Shown: positions 9,521 to 18,954, counted from the first letter of the stretch. The stretch is DNA of 64,000 nucleotides from DASREM01 sp035652095 (GCA_035652095.1 DASREM010000053.1:151131-215130); one strand, 5' to 3'. Translations and numbers: made by a program. Notes: generated from the letters alone by a model not told the origin.

Positions 9521-10183
9521 ATGATTCGCTGCAAGGCATTGTTGTTTGACATGGATGGCGTGCTTATCGATTCGACCCCGGCGGTGGCACGCGTGTGGGG
9601 ACGTTGGGCAGTTGAACACGGGTTCGACCCAGCGCAGGTGATTGCCAAGGCCCACGGGCGTCCCAGCCTGATGAATGTTCGGGAATACCTGCCGAATGCA
9701 GACCATGAAGTCGAGAATCGCAGGGTCGAACAAATGGAAAAGGAAGATCTCGAAGGCGTAATTCCACTTCCGGGGGCATTGGAATTACTGAACAGCCTGC
9801 CATCGGACCGGTGGACGATCGTCACCTCGGCTACCCGAGCACTGGCGGAAGTGCGACTGAGGGCGGCGGGCGTCCCGGCCCCGCGATCCATGGTGACGGC
9901 GACGGACATTCGGAATGGCAAACCGCATCCCGAGCCTTACCAGCGAGCCGCGGATGTGCTCGGATATGCCGGGCCGGATTGCGTCGTGGTGGAGGATGCA
10001 GCTTCTGGAATTCGATCGGGAAAGGCAGCGGGCGCGCGAGTCATCGCGTTCCCAACCACGGTGAACGAGTCGGCGTTGCGCCAAGCCGGGCCGGACTGGA
10101 TTGTGCGGAATTGCGCGGACATCCGCGCTGCCTTTGTCGACGGCTTCTTGCAGCTCACGCTGTCGGGCGTTACGTCATTCTAG
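9521..10183 (+). CDS. HAD-superfamily phosphatase (GPP/phosphoglycolate-type)
   Basis: HAD hydrolase with all motifs: nucleophile and acid in FDMDGVLID (motif I), Ser/Thr in TSATRAL (motif II), Lys in GKPHPEPY (motif III) and the acidic pair in VVEDAASG (motif IV). The helical cap between motifs I and II makes it subfamily I, like DL-glycerol-3-phosphatase and sugar-phosphate phosphatases. Probable cytoplasmic small-molecule phosphatase; substrate not determinable. Start chosen at MIRCKALLFDMDG, behind AAAAGGGAAC. An ATG at 9500 behind GGAAGG would add seven residues. Confidence 0.88.
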   Translation: MIRCKALLFDMDGVLIDSTPAVARVWGRWAVEHGFDPAQVIAKAHGRPSLMNVREYLPNADHEVENRRVEQMEKEDLEGVIPLPGALELLNSLPSDRWTIVTSATRALAEVRLRAAGVPAPRSMVTATDIRNGKPHPEPYQRAADVLGYAGPDCVVVEDAASGIRSGKAAGARVIAFPTTVNESALRQAGPDWIVRNCADIRAAFVDGFLQLTLSGVTSF

Positions 10184-10250
10184 AGCTCTCACTCCGGATT
10201 CACTGAAAATTCTGGGATGACAAGCAATCGAGAAGCTGCTCAGTTGCAGA

Positions 10251-13064
10251 TCAAGGCGTCTGAGGCCGGGATGGACCAGGCTTGGAGACTGCGGCCAGCA
10301 GCGCTTTGAAACGGCTGTCGTCCCGCAGTCCCGCCAGGTCTTCGTCCGCTCGCATGTGGTCGGCATCCTTGTACCCTTTATTCACGGCTGTAGTCAGGTA
10401 TTGAAGAGCATTGTCGCGATCATGGGCAGCAAGCGCGACACAGGCGAATCCGTACCAGGCGAAGGGAAGCGTTGGGGGCTGCGTCTTGTCGAGTCTCGCG
10501 AGTGTGTCAGTGAACAGCTTCTGGGCCTCGCGGTAGCGATGATCGTAGGCGAGCGCCATGCCCAGGTATTGAAGCGTGCTAATGGGATCGGCATGTTCCG
10601 GACCGAGGACCCGAATCTGGCTCTCGAGTGACTTTCGGGCCAGGGTTTCAGCCTCGCGGTAGCGATGCTGGGCCATCAGAAGTCTTGCAAGCATCGCCTG
10701 GCTTGCCAAAGCATCGGGATCGTCGGGACCGAGAACTCGGAACTGGGCCTCGGCTGTTTCCCGGAACAGCTTTTCGGACTCGGCGAGATGGCCTTCGTGG
10801 AACAGGACTTCCGCCAGGTTGTATTTCGAGAGCAGCACGTCGGTGTGCTCGGGGGAAAGGGTACGCTCGCGGACCGCGAGCACCTGGCGATGCAACTTCT
10901 CGGCATCGGAGTAGTGGCCGGAGTTGGAGAGTATGTTGGCCAGGCCTTCCGAAGCCCGGACGGTGTAGGGATGGTTGGGTCCCAAGGTACGCTGCTCGAT
11001 CTCGAGGGCTTTGCGGTAGAGGGTTTCGGCCTCGGCCGTGCGACCTTCGCCGTGGCTGAGATTGTTGGCCAGAGTCACCATGGTATCGGTCGTGTCCGGA
11101 TGCTCGGGGCCCAACACGCGTTCCTCGGCGGCAAGATCGTCGCGGTACAGTTTTTCGGCCTCCAGGTAGCGGCCCTGTTCCTGGACTTTGTTCGCCAGGT
11201 TGTGGGTGGTCGCGATGGTGAGAGGATGGTCGGGCCCGAGCACGCGCAGTTCGATGTCCAGCGTCTTGCGATACATCTGCTCCGCTTCGGCCAAGTTGCC
11301 TTCCTGGCTGACTGTTCCGGCCAGGTTTGACATGGACCGCAGGGTGGGCAGGCTCTCAGGCCCAAAAACGCGGCTGCGCATCTCAACCAGATCGCGCTGC
11401 AGCGTCACCGCCTCTTTATATTGACCTTCTTTTTCGAGGATCACGGACAAGTAGTCCATAGTCTCGAGGGTGAGAGGATCTTCCGCGCCGAGGACTCGCC
11501 TCTGCGTGGCGAGGGTGGCGCGAGTCAGTTTTTCCGCTTCGCTATCGTGGCCCTCGCGATCGAGAATCCATCCCAGCTGGGTTTGCGACCTCAAAGTCTT
11601 GGGATTCTCCGGGCCGTACCTGCGTTGGCGAGTGGCGAGCGCGGCGCTGGCCAGTTCGTGAGCACGGGAGAAAAGCCCAAGATTGGTGTAGGTGCGGGCC
11701 ATAGTTTCCATCAGGTCGGACTGAACTTCCGGGTCTTGCGACAAGCCGGCAGCGATCTCTTTGGAAGACTTGTCGAGAATCTCGCGCGCAGTCACGGTAT
11801 TTCCGCGGGCTTCATTGGGATCGGAAACTTGGAACATGCCAACCATGAAGTCGGTGATGCGGCTGGCGCGATCGCGCTCGCGAGTGATGCGCCTCACCTG
11901 CAGAAACTCGGTGATACCAAAGCCCAGGAGCAGCAGAAACACGCCGAGCGCAACGCCGACCGCGGCGCGGTGACGCTGCACGTATTTCTGAACGCGATAC
12001 GCGGTGGAAGCCGCGCGCGCTATCACGGGCTCGTTGTTCAGAAAGCGCTGAACATCGGCGGCAAGCTCCGAGGGAGTTCCATAACGGCGGGCACGATTTT
12101 TCTCCAACGCCTTGAGGACAATCCAGTCGAGGTCGCCGCGGAGCAGGCTGGCCAGTTGCTTGGGGCTGGTGTTGCGATTGCCGGCGACGCGGGTGGAAGT
12201 TTCCGAGTCCGATCCCAAGCGTGTGCTGGGACTCGGAGGATCATCCTCGCGCAGTTCGCGCAGCACCTGGTCCACGGGTTTCTTCCGCCACTTTTCGGGA
12301 TCGAATGGCGGCGCTCCGGCGAGCAGTTCGTAGAGAATCACTCCCAGCGAATAAACGTCACTGCGGGTGTCAATGTCGGTGCAGGTGGGGTCGGCTTGCT
12401 CCGGACTCATGTAACCCGGCGTGCCCACCATTCCGCCGATGCGAGTCACGTTGGTCTCGGCGGTTGCGTGCTCCGAGAGGGCCTTGGCAATACCGAAGTC
12501 GATAATGCGGGGCAAGGGCTTCCCGTCGAGTTCAAGCACCAGCACGTTGGAAGGCTTCAGGTCGCGATGAATGATGGCCTTCTGATGGGCGTGCTGGACG
12601 CCTTCGCAAACCCTGACGAACAACTCCAGGCGCTCGCGCGTGGTGAGTTTCTTCTGATCGCAATAGGTAGTGATGGGCAGCCCCGGGACATACTCCATCA
12701 CAAAATAAGGCTGGCCTTCAGGAGTGGAGTCGGCATCGAGGACCTTGGCAATGGTGGGGTGATCCATGATTGCCAAGGCCTGACGCTCGATGTTGAAGCG
12801 CTGCAAAGCCGAGCCATCGTAGCGGCTGGCCCGAATGATTTTGAGGGCGACATTGCGGACAACCGGTTCGGTCTGCTCGGCGAGCCATACTTGTCCCATA
12901 CCGCCTTCGCCAAGCTTGCTCAGCAGGCGATAACGTCCGATTGAACCCAGACTGGCTAGCTCGGGCGAAGTCGCCGCCGAGGGCAGCGTAGCCTGTAATT
13001 CAGAATTGTTTTCTGAGCTGCGTTTTCTGGCGGATCCGGGCTTGTCCTGTGCAGACACATTCAT
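10251..13064 (-). CDS. Membrane Ser/Thr protein kinase with kinesin-light-chain-type TPR domain
   Basis: 937 residues. A cytoplasmic Hanks-type kinase domain comes first: glycine loop GEGGMG (52-57), Lys75 in VALK, catalytic HRD (166-168), DFG (189-191) and GTPGYMSPEQ in the activation segment, so it should be active. One transmembrane helix lies at about 367-388. The rest, about 430-900, is at least ten ~42-residue TPRs with the kinesin-light-chain-like pattern (LGPDHPLT / EAEKLYR), likely periplasmic and protein-binding. Kinase-TM-TPR proteins are abundant in Acidobacteriota and Planctomycetota (established knowledge). The kinase-proximal leader is Ser-rich. No phosphatase partner is adjacent; a PP2C gene lies at 55.4 kb. 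The 507-codon open frame on the opposite strand is a shadow. Confidence 0.95.
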   Translation of the reverse strand: MNVSAQDKPGSARKRSSENNSELQATLPSAATSPELASLGSIGRYRLLSKLGEGGMGQVWLAEQTEPVVRNVALKIIRASRYDGSALQRFNIERQALAIMDHPTIAKVLDADSTPEGQPYFVMEYVPGLPITTYCDQKKLTTRERLELFVRVCEGVQHAHQKAIIHRDLKPSNVLVLELDGKPLPRIIDFGIAKALSEHATAETNVTRIGGMVGTPGYMSPEQADPTCTDIDTRSDVYSLGVILYELLAGAPPFDPEKWRKKPVDQVLRELREDDPPSPSTRLGSDSETSTRVAGNRNTSPKQLASLLRGDLDWIVLKALEKNRARRYGTPSELAADVQRFLNNEPVIARAASTAYRVQKYVQRHRAAVGVALGVFLLLLGFGITEFLQVRRITRERDRASRITDFMVGMFQVSDPNEARGNTVTAREILDKSSKEIAAGLSQDPEVQSDLMETMARTYTNLGLFSRAHELASAALATRQRRYGPENPKTLRSQTQLGWILDREGHDSEAEKLTRATLATQRRVLGAEDPLTLETMDYLSVILEKEGQYKEAVTLQRDLVEMRSRVFGPESLPTLRSMSNLAGTVSQEGNLAEAEQMYRKTLDIELRVLGPDHPLTIATTHNLANKVQEQGRYLEAEKLYRDDLAAEERVLGPEHPDTTDTMVTLANNLSHGEGRTAEAETLYRKALEIEQRTLGPNHPYTVRASEGLANILSNSGHYSDAEKLHRQVLAVRERTLSPEHTDVLLSKYNLAEVLFHEGHLAESEKLFRETAEAQFRVLGPDDPDALASQAMLARLLMAQHRYREAETLARKSLESQIRVLGPEHADPISTLQYLGMALAYDHRYREAQKLFTDTLARLDKTQPPTLPFAWYGFACVALAAHDRDNALQYLTTAVNKGYKDADHMRADEDLAGLRDDSRFKALLAAVSKPGPSRPQTP

Positions 13065-13179
13065 CCCCAGTGCGGGTGAGTTTTGCTGCTAAGGGTAGCA
13101 CGCGGGCGAGGTGGTTCGAAGGCGAAGCGACTGCGAAAATCAGCCCTCACGCCAGCGCTGAATCCGGACTTGCAGGCGG

Positions 13180-13584
13180 CTACAAAGCGGGAGTCTGAAC
13201 CAGAGTTCCCTGGTGGAACAGGATCTTCCAGCCGTTCGCAGTGCGCTGCCAGATGGTGGAGCGCTGGGTTTTCCTCGTATGATCCTGGATTAACACGTAA
13301 GTGAGCAGGTAAATGTCTGGACTCAATGGGCGGCAATGAAAGCCGGAGGCTTCCCACACGTCAGGTTGCGGATGCGCATAGCGTTGTTCCAGGATCGCTA
13401 AGACATACTCCCGGCTGTAACGCTGACCAGAGGCGCCGATCTCCCAGAAGTCTGGCGAGGTCATGTTTTCGAAATCGGCTCGAGTCGTGCCAAATTCCGG
13501 ACGATGGAAGATCGGCTCGCGCCTGACCAACTCCTGCAACACTTCGCGCAACCCCGGATCGGTCGTGAGGACGGGCTCAGTCAT
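13180..13584 (-). CDS. SnoaL/DUF4440-like (NTF2 fold) protein
   Basis: About 134 residues starting MTEPVLTTD. An N-terminal helix (REVLQELVRREPIF), a central segment (FWEIGASGQRYSREYVLAIL) and a C-terminal strand run ending RTANGWKILFHQGT fit the NTF2-like DUF4440 family. Members are small dimeric proteins, often of unassigned function. An upstream in-frame ATG at 13623 would overlap the SDR stop by 20 bp; neither start has a clear Shine-Dalgarno. The gene directly follows the SDR gene on the same strand and is likely co-transcribed. Confidence 0.75.
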   Translation of the reverse strand: MTEPVLTTDPGLREVLQELVRREPIFHRPEFGTTRADFENMTSPDFWEIGASGQRYSREYVLAILEQRYAHPQPDVWEASGFHCRPLSPDIYLLTYVLIQDHTRKTQRSTIWQRTANGWKILFHQGTLVQTPAL

Positions 13585-13603
13585 ATTGTGATGATAGGCG
13601 GAG

Positions 13604-14347
13604 TTACGCGCAATAGCCTCCATCCACCAACAAGCTTGCCCCGGTGATGAAGCTCGCCGCAGGGCTGGCGAGGAATGCGACGAAATTGGCGACCTCTTCC
13701 GGTTGGGCGTAGCGCTGGAGCGCCACGTTTTGCACGGTGCTGGGCGCGCCGGGCCCGTGCGCCGGATTCATGTCCGTGTCCGTGGGGCCGGGTTGAACGT
13801 TATTGACAGTGATGCCTCGCGGTCCGAGGTCACGGGCGAGAGCTTTGGTGAACCCGACGACAGCGGCCTTGGTCAGGGCGTACACCGACCCGCCCTGAAA
13901 CGCCACGCGATCGCTGTTGCAGCTTCCGATATGGATGATGCGCCCGCCGTCGCGCATGTGACGGACCGCTTCTTGCGTCGCCACAAACATGCCTTTGATG
14001 TTCACTGCGATCATCTTTTCGAAGGCGTCGAAAGGGAACTGATCGATGGGGGCGACGACCAGCGCTCCAGCATTGTTTACCAGGACGTCGAGGCGGCCGA
14101 AGGCCTCTACGGTCTTGGTAACCGCGGCGCGAGTGGAAGCCTGGTCGGCTGCATCGGCCTGGATCGCGAGCGCTCTACCGCCGGCGGTTTCGATGCTCGT
14201 GACGGTGGAGTTGGCCTTTTCAGGGGAGGAATTGAAGGTGAGAGCAACCGCGGCCCCGTCCTGAGCAAGCCGGAGTGCGATGGCGGCGCCGATGCCGCGT
14301 GCTCCGCCGGTGACGAGAGCGGTTTTGCCAGCGAGTTTGTTGGTCAT
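13604..14347 (-). CDS. Short-chain dehydrogenase/reductase (FabG-like)
   Basis: 247-residue classical SDR. Cofactor motif TGGARGIG near residue 14, NNAG near 90, catalytic Ser in IGSCNSD with YALTK 13-17 residues later, and the C-terminal GASLLVDGGY typical of FabG-like oxidoreductases. NAD(P)-dependent and cytoplasmic. The substrate is not evident; no other fatty-acid genes are near, so a role as the housekeeping FabG is doubtful. GGAG lies 5 nt before the ATG. It heads a two-gene unit with the DUF4440-like protein. Confidence 0.92.
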   Translation of the reverse strand: MTNKLAGKTALVTGGARGIGAAIALRLAQDGAAVALTFNSSPEKANSTVTSIETAGGRALAIQADAADQASTRAAVTKTVEAFGRLDVLVNNAGALVVAPIDQFPFDAFEKMIAVNIKGMFVATQEAVRHMRDGGRIIHIGSCNSDRVAFQGGSVYALTKAAVVGFTKALARDLGPRGITVNNVQPGPTDTDMNPAHGPGAPSTVQNVALQRYAQPEEVANFVAFLASPAASFITGASLLVDGGYCA

Positions 14348-14534
14348 ACATTCTCCGGGAAAGAAGTAGTGTCTAGCAAAGATTGGTTAGGAAAGTAAAA
14401 AGCTTCAAAGTTTCGAGCGGACAGTAAAACTACTGGCACGAAAATCAAGAGGGGCTTGTCGGATGGGGAGCGAGCAAATGAGATCTCATGTGCTCGATGG
14501 AGGGAATCTCTTTTCGAACCGGTAACGAATTGTC

Positions 14535-14611
14535 TGGCGCGCCCGGAGAGATTCGAACTCCCGACCTATTGCTCCGGAGGCAATCGCTCTATCCAGCTGA
14601 GCTACGGGCGC
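14535..14611 (-). tRNA. tRNA-Arg (anticodon CCG)
   Basis: On the minus strand a full cloverleaf is visible. The 7-bp acceptor is GCGCCCG/CGGGCGC; the D arm is GCTCAGCTGGATAGAGC; the anticodon stem ATTGC/GCAAT has loop CTCCGGA, giving anticodon CCG, which reads CGG (Arg). The T arm is GGGAG-TTCGAAT-CTCTC with one G-T pair. The 3' CCA is encoded (14537-14535). Without CCA it spans 14538-14611. No other tRNA is adjacent. Confidence 0.96.
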
Positions 14612-14757
14612 GCTCGCGGTGTTTCCAGTTTACATGTGGGCCTGGTGCCGATCAATGCGGCGGATCTGCGCAGGGAGTTTCCGGGCAGCAAACCGGCAGA
14701 CGAACTGTGTTGCATACGATCGACGAATTCAGCCAGATGACACAAGCGACAGAGCAA

Positions 14758-15093
14758 CTACCAGCGATCGCGCCCACCACCCCCGCCGCCGCGCCCACCG
14801 CGGCCGCCGCGCCCGCCACGATCTCCACCACCGCCCGGTCCGCGTTCGGCCTTCGGACGCGCTTCGTTGATATTCAGGGTGCGTCCGCTCAGTTGCGATC
14901 CATTCAGAGCTGCGATCGCTTTCTCTCCATCTTCGTCGCTCGACATCTCGACGAAACCGAACCCACGCGAGCGGCCGGTTTCGCGGTCAGTAAGAATGCT
15001 CACGCGATCGACCTGTCCGTAGGGCTCGAACAATTGACGTAATTCATCTTCCGACGTGTTGAACGACAAATTCCCAACGAAAATGTTCTTCAA
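14758..15093 (-). CDS. Glycine-rich RRM RNA-binding protein
   Basis: 111 residues: one RRM with RNP2 (IFVGNL, residues 4-9) and RNP1 (RGFGFVEM, about 43-50), then a Gly/Arg-rich tail (repeated GGRGGRGG) ending RDRW. This is the plan of the bacterial Rbp family, known in cyanobacteria as cold-related RNA-binding proteins. Likely a cytoplasmic single-stranded RNA chaperone. Translation starts at TTG (15093) with AGAGG upstream; the next residues KNIFVGNL begin the RRM immediately, which supports this start. The repetitive tail is coding and not a DNA repeat array. Confidence 0.92.
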   Translation of the reverse strand: MKNIFVGNLSFNTSEDELRQLFEPYGQVDRVSILTDRETGRSRGFGFVEMSSDEDGEKAIAALNGSQLSGRTLNINEARPKAERGPGGGGDRGGRGGRGGRGGGGGGRDRW

Positions 15094-15243
15094 GCGAGTT
15101 GCCTCTCAGTGAGCTATCTGAGTGTGGGCTGACTTCGGCGGGAATGCAAGGGCAGGTTTGCCGCGCTTGCCGGAGTTGGCGAACAGTCAAATGCGGACGA
15201 AGTATAGCAGGAATGCTGAAATTGGGAAGGAAAACGGAGCGAT

Positions 15244-15465
15244 CTAACAGTCGTCGACTGTCCAGAATTTTCCAGAACGGTAACCCAGCCGAAGCACCCG
15301 ATTCCGGGGGTCATGTTTCTTGTCGCAATTAGGGCAAGCCAAGAAGCGGCTCCAGCGGCTGCCGTGCTGATCATAGCCGGGAGCCACGGAGAAGGTCGTA
15401 CCGCAGCTGCAGGGGACCAGGTAAACATTGACCGGCAGGTCGGGTTTAGACGCCTTCGGGGGCAC
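15244..15465 (-). CDS. Small zinc-finger protein coupled to typA
   Basis: 73 residues with two cysteine pairs, CSCG near residue 19 and CPNC near residue 44, probably one zinc ribbon. The rest is basic (KKHDPRNRVLRLGYRSGK). It starts with GTG placed directly after the typA TGA stop (TGAGTG), so it should be translated by ribosomes finishing typA. Function unknown. The coupling to a ribosome-binding GTPase makes a translation-related role possible, but this is inference only. Confidence 0.75.
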   Translation of the reverse strand: MPPKASKPDLPVNVYLVPCSCGTTFSVAPGYDQHGSRWSRFLACPNCDKKHDPRNRVLRLGYRSGKFWTVDDC

Positions 15466-17289
15466 TCAGGCTTCCTCTACCGTGGCCAGCGAACTCTTCT
15501 TGCGGCGGTTGGATTGCAAGATTTTCTTCCTCAGCCGCAATGACTTAGGGGTGATTTCGACGAACTCGTCGTCGGCGATAAATTCGATGGCCTGCTCCAG
15601 GTTCAACTGCCGGAAGGGCACCAGGCGAATGGCTTCGTCGGCCGTGGAGGCGCGCATGTTGGTCAGCTTCTTTTCGCGGACCACATTGACGTCGAGGTCG
15701 TTATCCTTGGCATTTTCGCCGATGATCATGCCTTCGTAGACGTCCACGCCGGGGCCTACGAACAACTCGCCGCGCTCCTGCAATCCCCAAAGAGCATAGG
15801 AGGTCGTAATGCCGCCGCGGTCGGCGACGAGCGCGCCGGTCAGGCGATGCGGAATCTCGCCTTGCCACTCGACATAGCCGTCGAACAAGGCGTTCATGAC
15901 GATGGTGCCGCGGGTATCGGTGAGCAATTGGCTGCGCAAGCCGATCAGCCCACGGCTGGGCACGCGGAACTCGATGCGCACGCGCCCGTAGCCGTGATTG
16001 TGCATGTTGACGACTTCGGCCTTGCGCGTCCCCAGCTGTTCCATCACGACTCCGACAAAGCCTTCGGGGATGTCCACGGTGAGGTGCTCGACCGGTTCCA
16101 TCAGCTTGCCATCCACACGCTTGGTGACGATCTCGGGTTTGCCGACCATCAACTCGTAGCCTTCGCGGCGCATCATCTCAATGAGGATGGAGAGTTGCAG
16201 CTCTCCGCGGCCCATGACCTTAAAAGCATCGGTGGAGCCGGTGTCTTCCACGCGCAGCGAGACGTTGGTGAGCAGTTCCTTGTCGAGACGCTCGCGCAGA
16301 TTGCGCGAAGTGACATACGTGCCTTCCTTGCCGGCGAAGGGCGAGTTGTTGACGGTGAACAGAATGGCGATAGTGGGCTCGTCAATGGCGATGTGCGGCA
16401 AGGGCGCGGGGTGCTCGACGTCGGTGATGGTCTCGCCGATGGTGATGCCCTCGACACCGGCAATCGCCACGATGTCGCCTAACTCGGTTTCGGTGATATC
16501 GGTGCGCTTCAGCCCGGCGAAGGAGAAGAGTTTCGTGATCTTGGTTTTGTGGAGGGTCCCGTCCAGCTTGGCGATGGCAACTTCTTCGCCGGTAAACATT
16601 TTTCCGTTGAACACGCGCGCGATGGCAAGCCGCCCCAGGTAGTCGCTATAGTCGAGGTTCGCGACCAGGATCTGCAGAGGACCATTGATGTCGCCCGCTG
16701 GTGGCGGAATGGTTTTTACGATGGCGTCAAACAAGGGGCGCAGATCTTCGCCGCCACCTTTGATGTTGGTGGAAGCGGTGCCGGTCTTGGCGTTGGTATA
16801 GAGGACGGGGAACTCGAGTTGATTCTCGTGAGCATCGAGATCAATGAACAAGTCATAGATCTCGTTCAGCACTTCCTGCGGGCGCGCGTCGGCACGGTCG
16901 ATCTTATTAATCACTACGATCGGAGGCAGCTTTGCTTCCAGCGCCTTGCCAAGAACATACCGGGTTTGGGGGAGCGGGCCTTCGCTGGCGTCCACCAGCA
17001 GCATGACGCCGTCCACCATCTTGAGCGCACGCTCCACTTCGCCACCAAAGTCACTGTGGCCGGGCGTATCCACGATATTGATTTTGATGTCGTGGTAAAA
17101 GATCGCGGTGTTCTTGGCCAGAATGGTGATGCCGCGTTCGCGCTCAAGCTCGTTGGAATCCATCACCCGTTCGACGACGGCTTCGTTGGCGCGGAAGGTG
17201 CCGCTCTGCTTGAGCATGGCGTCCACCAGCGTGGTCTTGCCGTGGTCTACGTGGGCGATGATGGCGATGTTGCGAATACCTGAACTCAA
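15466..17289 (-). CDS. typA: Ribosome-associated translational GTPase TypA/BipA
   Basis: 607 residues, full length. G1 is AHVDHGKTT, G3 is DTPGHSDFGGEVERAL and G4 is NKIDR. EF-G-like domains II, III and V follow, with the TypA-specific C-terminal domain. BipA binds the ribosome and aids 50S assembly and stress or cold adaptation (established knowledge). The start MSSGIRNIAIIAHVDH is the usual N-terminus. It lies 76 bp downstream of the amine oxidase gene and is followed at once by a coupled zinc-finger gene. Confidence 0.97.
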   Translation of the reverse strand: MSSGIRNIAIIAHVDHGKTTLVDAMLKQSGTFRANEAVVERVMDSNELERERGITILAKNTAIFYHDIKINIVDTPGHSDFGGEVERALKMVDGVMLLVDASEGPLPQTRYVLGKALEAKLPPIVVINKIDRADARPQEVLNEIYDLFIDLDAHENQLEFPVLYTNAKTGTASTNIKGGGEDLRPLFDAIVKTIPPPAGDINGPLQILVANLDYSDYLGRLAIARVFNGKMFTGEEVAIAKLDGTLHKTKITKLFSFAGLKRTDITETELGDIVAIAGVEGITIGETITDVEHPAPLPHIAIDEPTIAILFTVNNSPFAGKEGTYVTSRNLRERLDKELLTNVSLRVEDTGSTDAFKVMGRGELQLSILIEMMRREGYELMVGKPEIVTKRVDGKLMEPVEHLTVDIPEGFVGVVMEQLGTRKAEVVNMHNHGYGRVRIEFRVPSRGLIGLRSQLLTDTRGTIVMNALFDGYVEWQGEIPHRLTGALVADRGGITTSYALWGLQERGELFVGPGVDVYEGMIIGENAKDNDLDVNVVREKKLTNMRASTADEAIRLVPFRQLNLEQAIEFIADDEFVEITPKSLRLRKKILQSNRRKKSSLATVEEA

Positions 17290-17365
17290 AGTGCCGGGAT
17301 CCTTTCGGAAGTGCGCGAACGCATCTCTACCACTTTACTATGCCGGGACGGATTGGGGGTCCTAT

Positions 17366-18892
17366 TCAGCCCGCGACAGCGACGGTCTTTGGCTTTGCGG
17401 GCTTGCCGGCAAGCCGTGCTTCCAGTTCGTGCACCGCGCGCTGGGCGGCGCGAACGCCTCCACCGGTGGAAGATACCGGTCCTTCGCAGTCGGTGTTTGC
17501 AAAGAAAATACGGTCGAACGGCTGGCGGACGAGCGGCTGCACCTGCGTAAAGACGCCGGGAGCGGACTTATAGAGAGGATGCCCGCGGCGGTAAAGGTGC
17601 ACTTCAAGGGGATCAAGGTTTGATCCGGGAAAGAGATTCTGGAAATCGTGCAGCACGGCTTCGGCGATCTTGCGGCACCCAGGTTCGGTGAGCAGATAGC
17701 CTCGGTCGTCTTCTACCATGGGAGTGTAGAAGCTCAGGATGTTGAACTTCTGTTTATAGCCGGGCTGGTTGCGAACTACCCAGTCCGCGACAACGAAATC
17801 CGTGAACTTGTTTCCCGGACACCATGTGTCATAGCCCTTATTGAAGACTGGCTTGTCAAAGATGAGGTTCACCACGGGATAAGGGATGTAGTGAATCTGG
17901 TGCATGGCGTCGGCCTGCTTTTCGGGAAGGCCTTCGACAATGCGCCGGGTAATGAACTTCGGGGTGGCCATGATGACAGCTTTGGCCGCGACGGTTTTGA
18001 GTTCTCCGCTGTGCACGAAGGTGACCTGGGCTGAATCCTTTTGCTGCGAGACGGAGACGATGGTGGCGCCGGCCTGCATGCGGTCTCCGAGTTGCGGGCG
18101 CAGAAGGTCGGCGAGCTTTTTTGTGATGGCGCCGAGACCGCCCGGCCAGGTGTAACGATCGTCGGCACGCGAAGCTCCCGCGATCGCGTGCAGTTCGTTG
18201 ATGCCAATCCAGGCGGCAGTTTCTTCAGTCGCGGCACCCCAGTTGGAGGGGCCGTAGTTGTCCCACCATTGCTTTACCTCCGCGGGATACCCGGCGAAGA
18301 AACTGGAGAAGGGAAGGTCGTAGAGCTCCTTCCCGCGAGTCTTGAGATTGACTGCCAGCATGTCTTTTCTGAATTTCTTGAAGCCCTCGCGAACCGCGGG
18401 AGGGTAGGGAAGATTCTCGAGTCCCTCGCCCCAGGTGTCGGCAACAAATTCGCCTTTTACGATCGTGCCATCCCAATTATTTACAGGCAGGGGTTCGAGG
18501 CCAATTTCCTTTGCGAAGTGGTAGGCAACCTCGCTCTTTTCGAGGAACGCGGCTCCGGCCGCGTAGGCCTCGCCCTGATAATCCAACCGATAGGCGTTGC
18601 CTCCCCAGTGAGGTTCCTTCTCCAGAATGAGAACATCGCGGTGACGCAGCATGTAGGCAGCACTCAAGCCGCTGACGCCGCCGCCAACGATAACGACGTC
18701 GCGGCGCGCGGAAACCGGGGGCCGGGTGAAGACTTTCCCGTCGCGAACCTGGTGGCAGATGCGGTTGTCTTCTCCTTCCACGACGGGCTTGTTCTCCGCG
18801 GGAGAGGCGAGCAGCGCTGTATCGATCGGGCAGCCGGCAGCGATGCTTCCGGCGACAACGAACTTAATAAAGTCTCTTCGGTTGGTGGTCAT
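17366..18892 (-). CDS. Tat-exported FAD-dependent amine oxidase family protein (putative lipoprotein)
   Basis: About 508 residues from MTTNRRDFIKF. The N-terminus is a twin-arginine signal (NRRDFIK) with a hydrophobic stretch ending IAAGC, a lipobox-like site, so the enzyme is probably exported folded with FAD and possibly lipid-anchored. The FAD-binding GGGVSGLSAAY dinucleotide fold is near residue 70, followed by LILEKEPHWGGNA. The C-terminal flavin segment is FANTDCEGPVSSTGGGVRAAQRAV, read as two motifs (NTDCEGP and GGGVRAA). Homology is to flavin amine oxidases that oxidise primary or secondary amines; the substrate is unproven. It ends the leftward transport operon behind potC (about 60 bp). 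Start chosen so the Tat signal begins at residue 4; a GTG 18 nt upstream is possible. Confidence 0.85.
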   Translation of the reverse strand: MTTNRRDFIKFVVAGSIAAGCPIDTALLASPAENKPVVEGEDNRICHQVRDGKVFTRPPVSARRDVVIVGGGVSGLSAAYMLRHRDVLILEKEPHWGGNAYRLDYQGEAYAAGAAFLEKSEVAYHFAKEIGLEPLPVNNWDGTIVKGEFVADTWGEGLENLPYPPAVREGFKKFRKDMLAVNLKTRGKELYDLPFSSFFAGYPAEVKQWWDNYGPSNWGAATEETAAWIGINELHAIAGASRADDRYTWPGGLGAITKKLADLLRPQLGDRMQAGATIVSVSQQKDSAQVTFVHSGELKTVAAKAVIMATPKFITRRIVEGLPEKQADAMHQIHYIPYPVVNLIFDKPVFNKGYDTWCPGNKFTDFVVADWVVRNQPGYKQKFNILSFYTPMVEDDRGYLLTEPGCRKIAEAVLHDFQNLFPGSNLDPLEVHLYRRGHPLYKSAPGVFTQVQPLVRQPFDRIFFANTDCEGPVSSTGGGVRAAQRAVHELEARLAGKPAKPKTVAVAG

Positions 18893-18954
18893 AATTTTCT
18901 CGTGTACCACCGTGGTGGCGGAGGCTTTCGGCCAGCGCGACGCCGGCGGTTCGT

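Noticed and set aside
11421..12944. 507-codon plus-strand frame
   Set aside because: Antisense to the kinase domain and TPR region; no domain of its own.
14758..14830. Short GC repeats that look array-like
   Set aside because: They encode the Gly/Arg tail of the RRM protein; no spacer structure, so not CRISPR.
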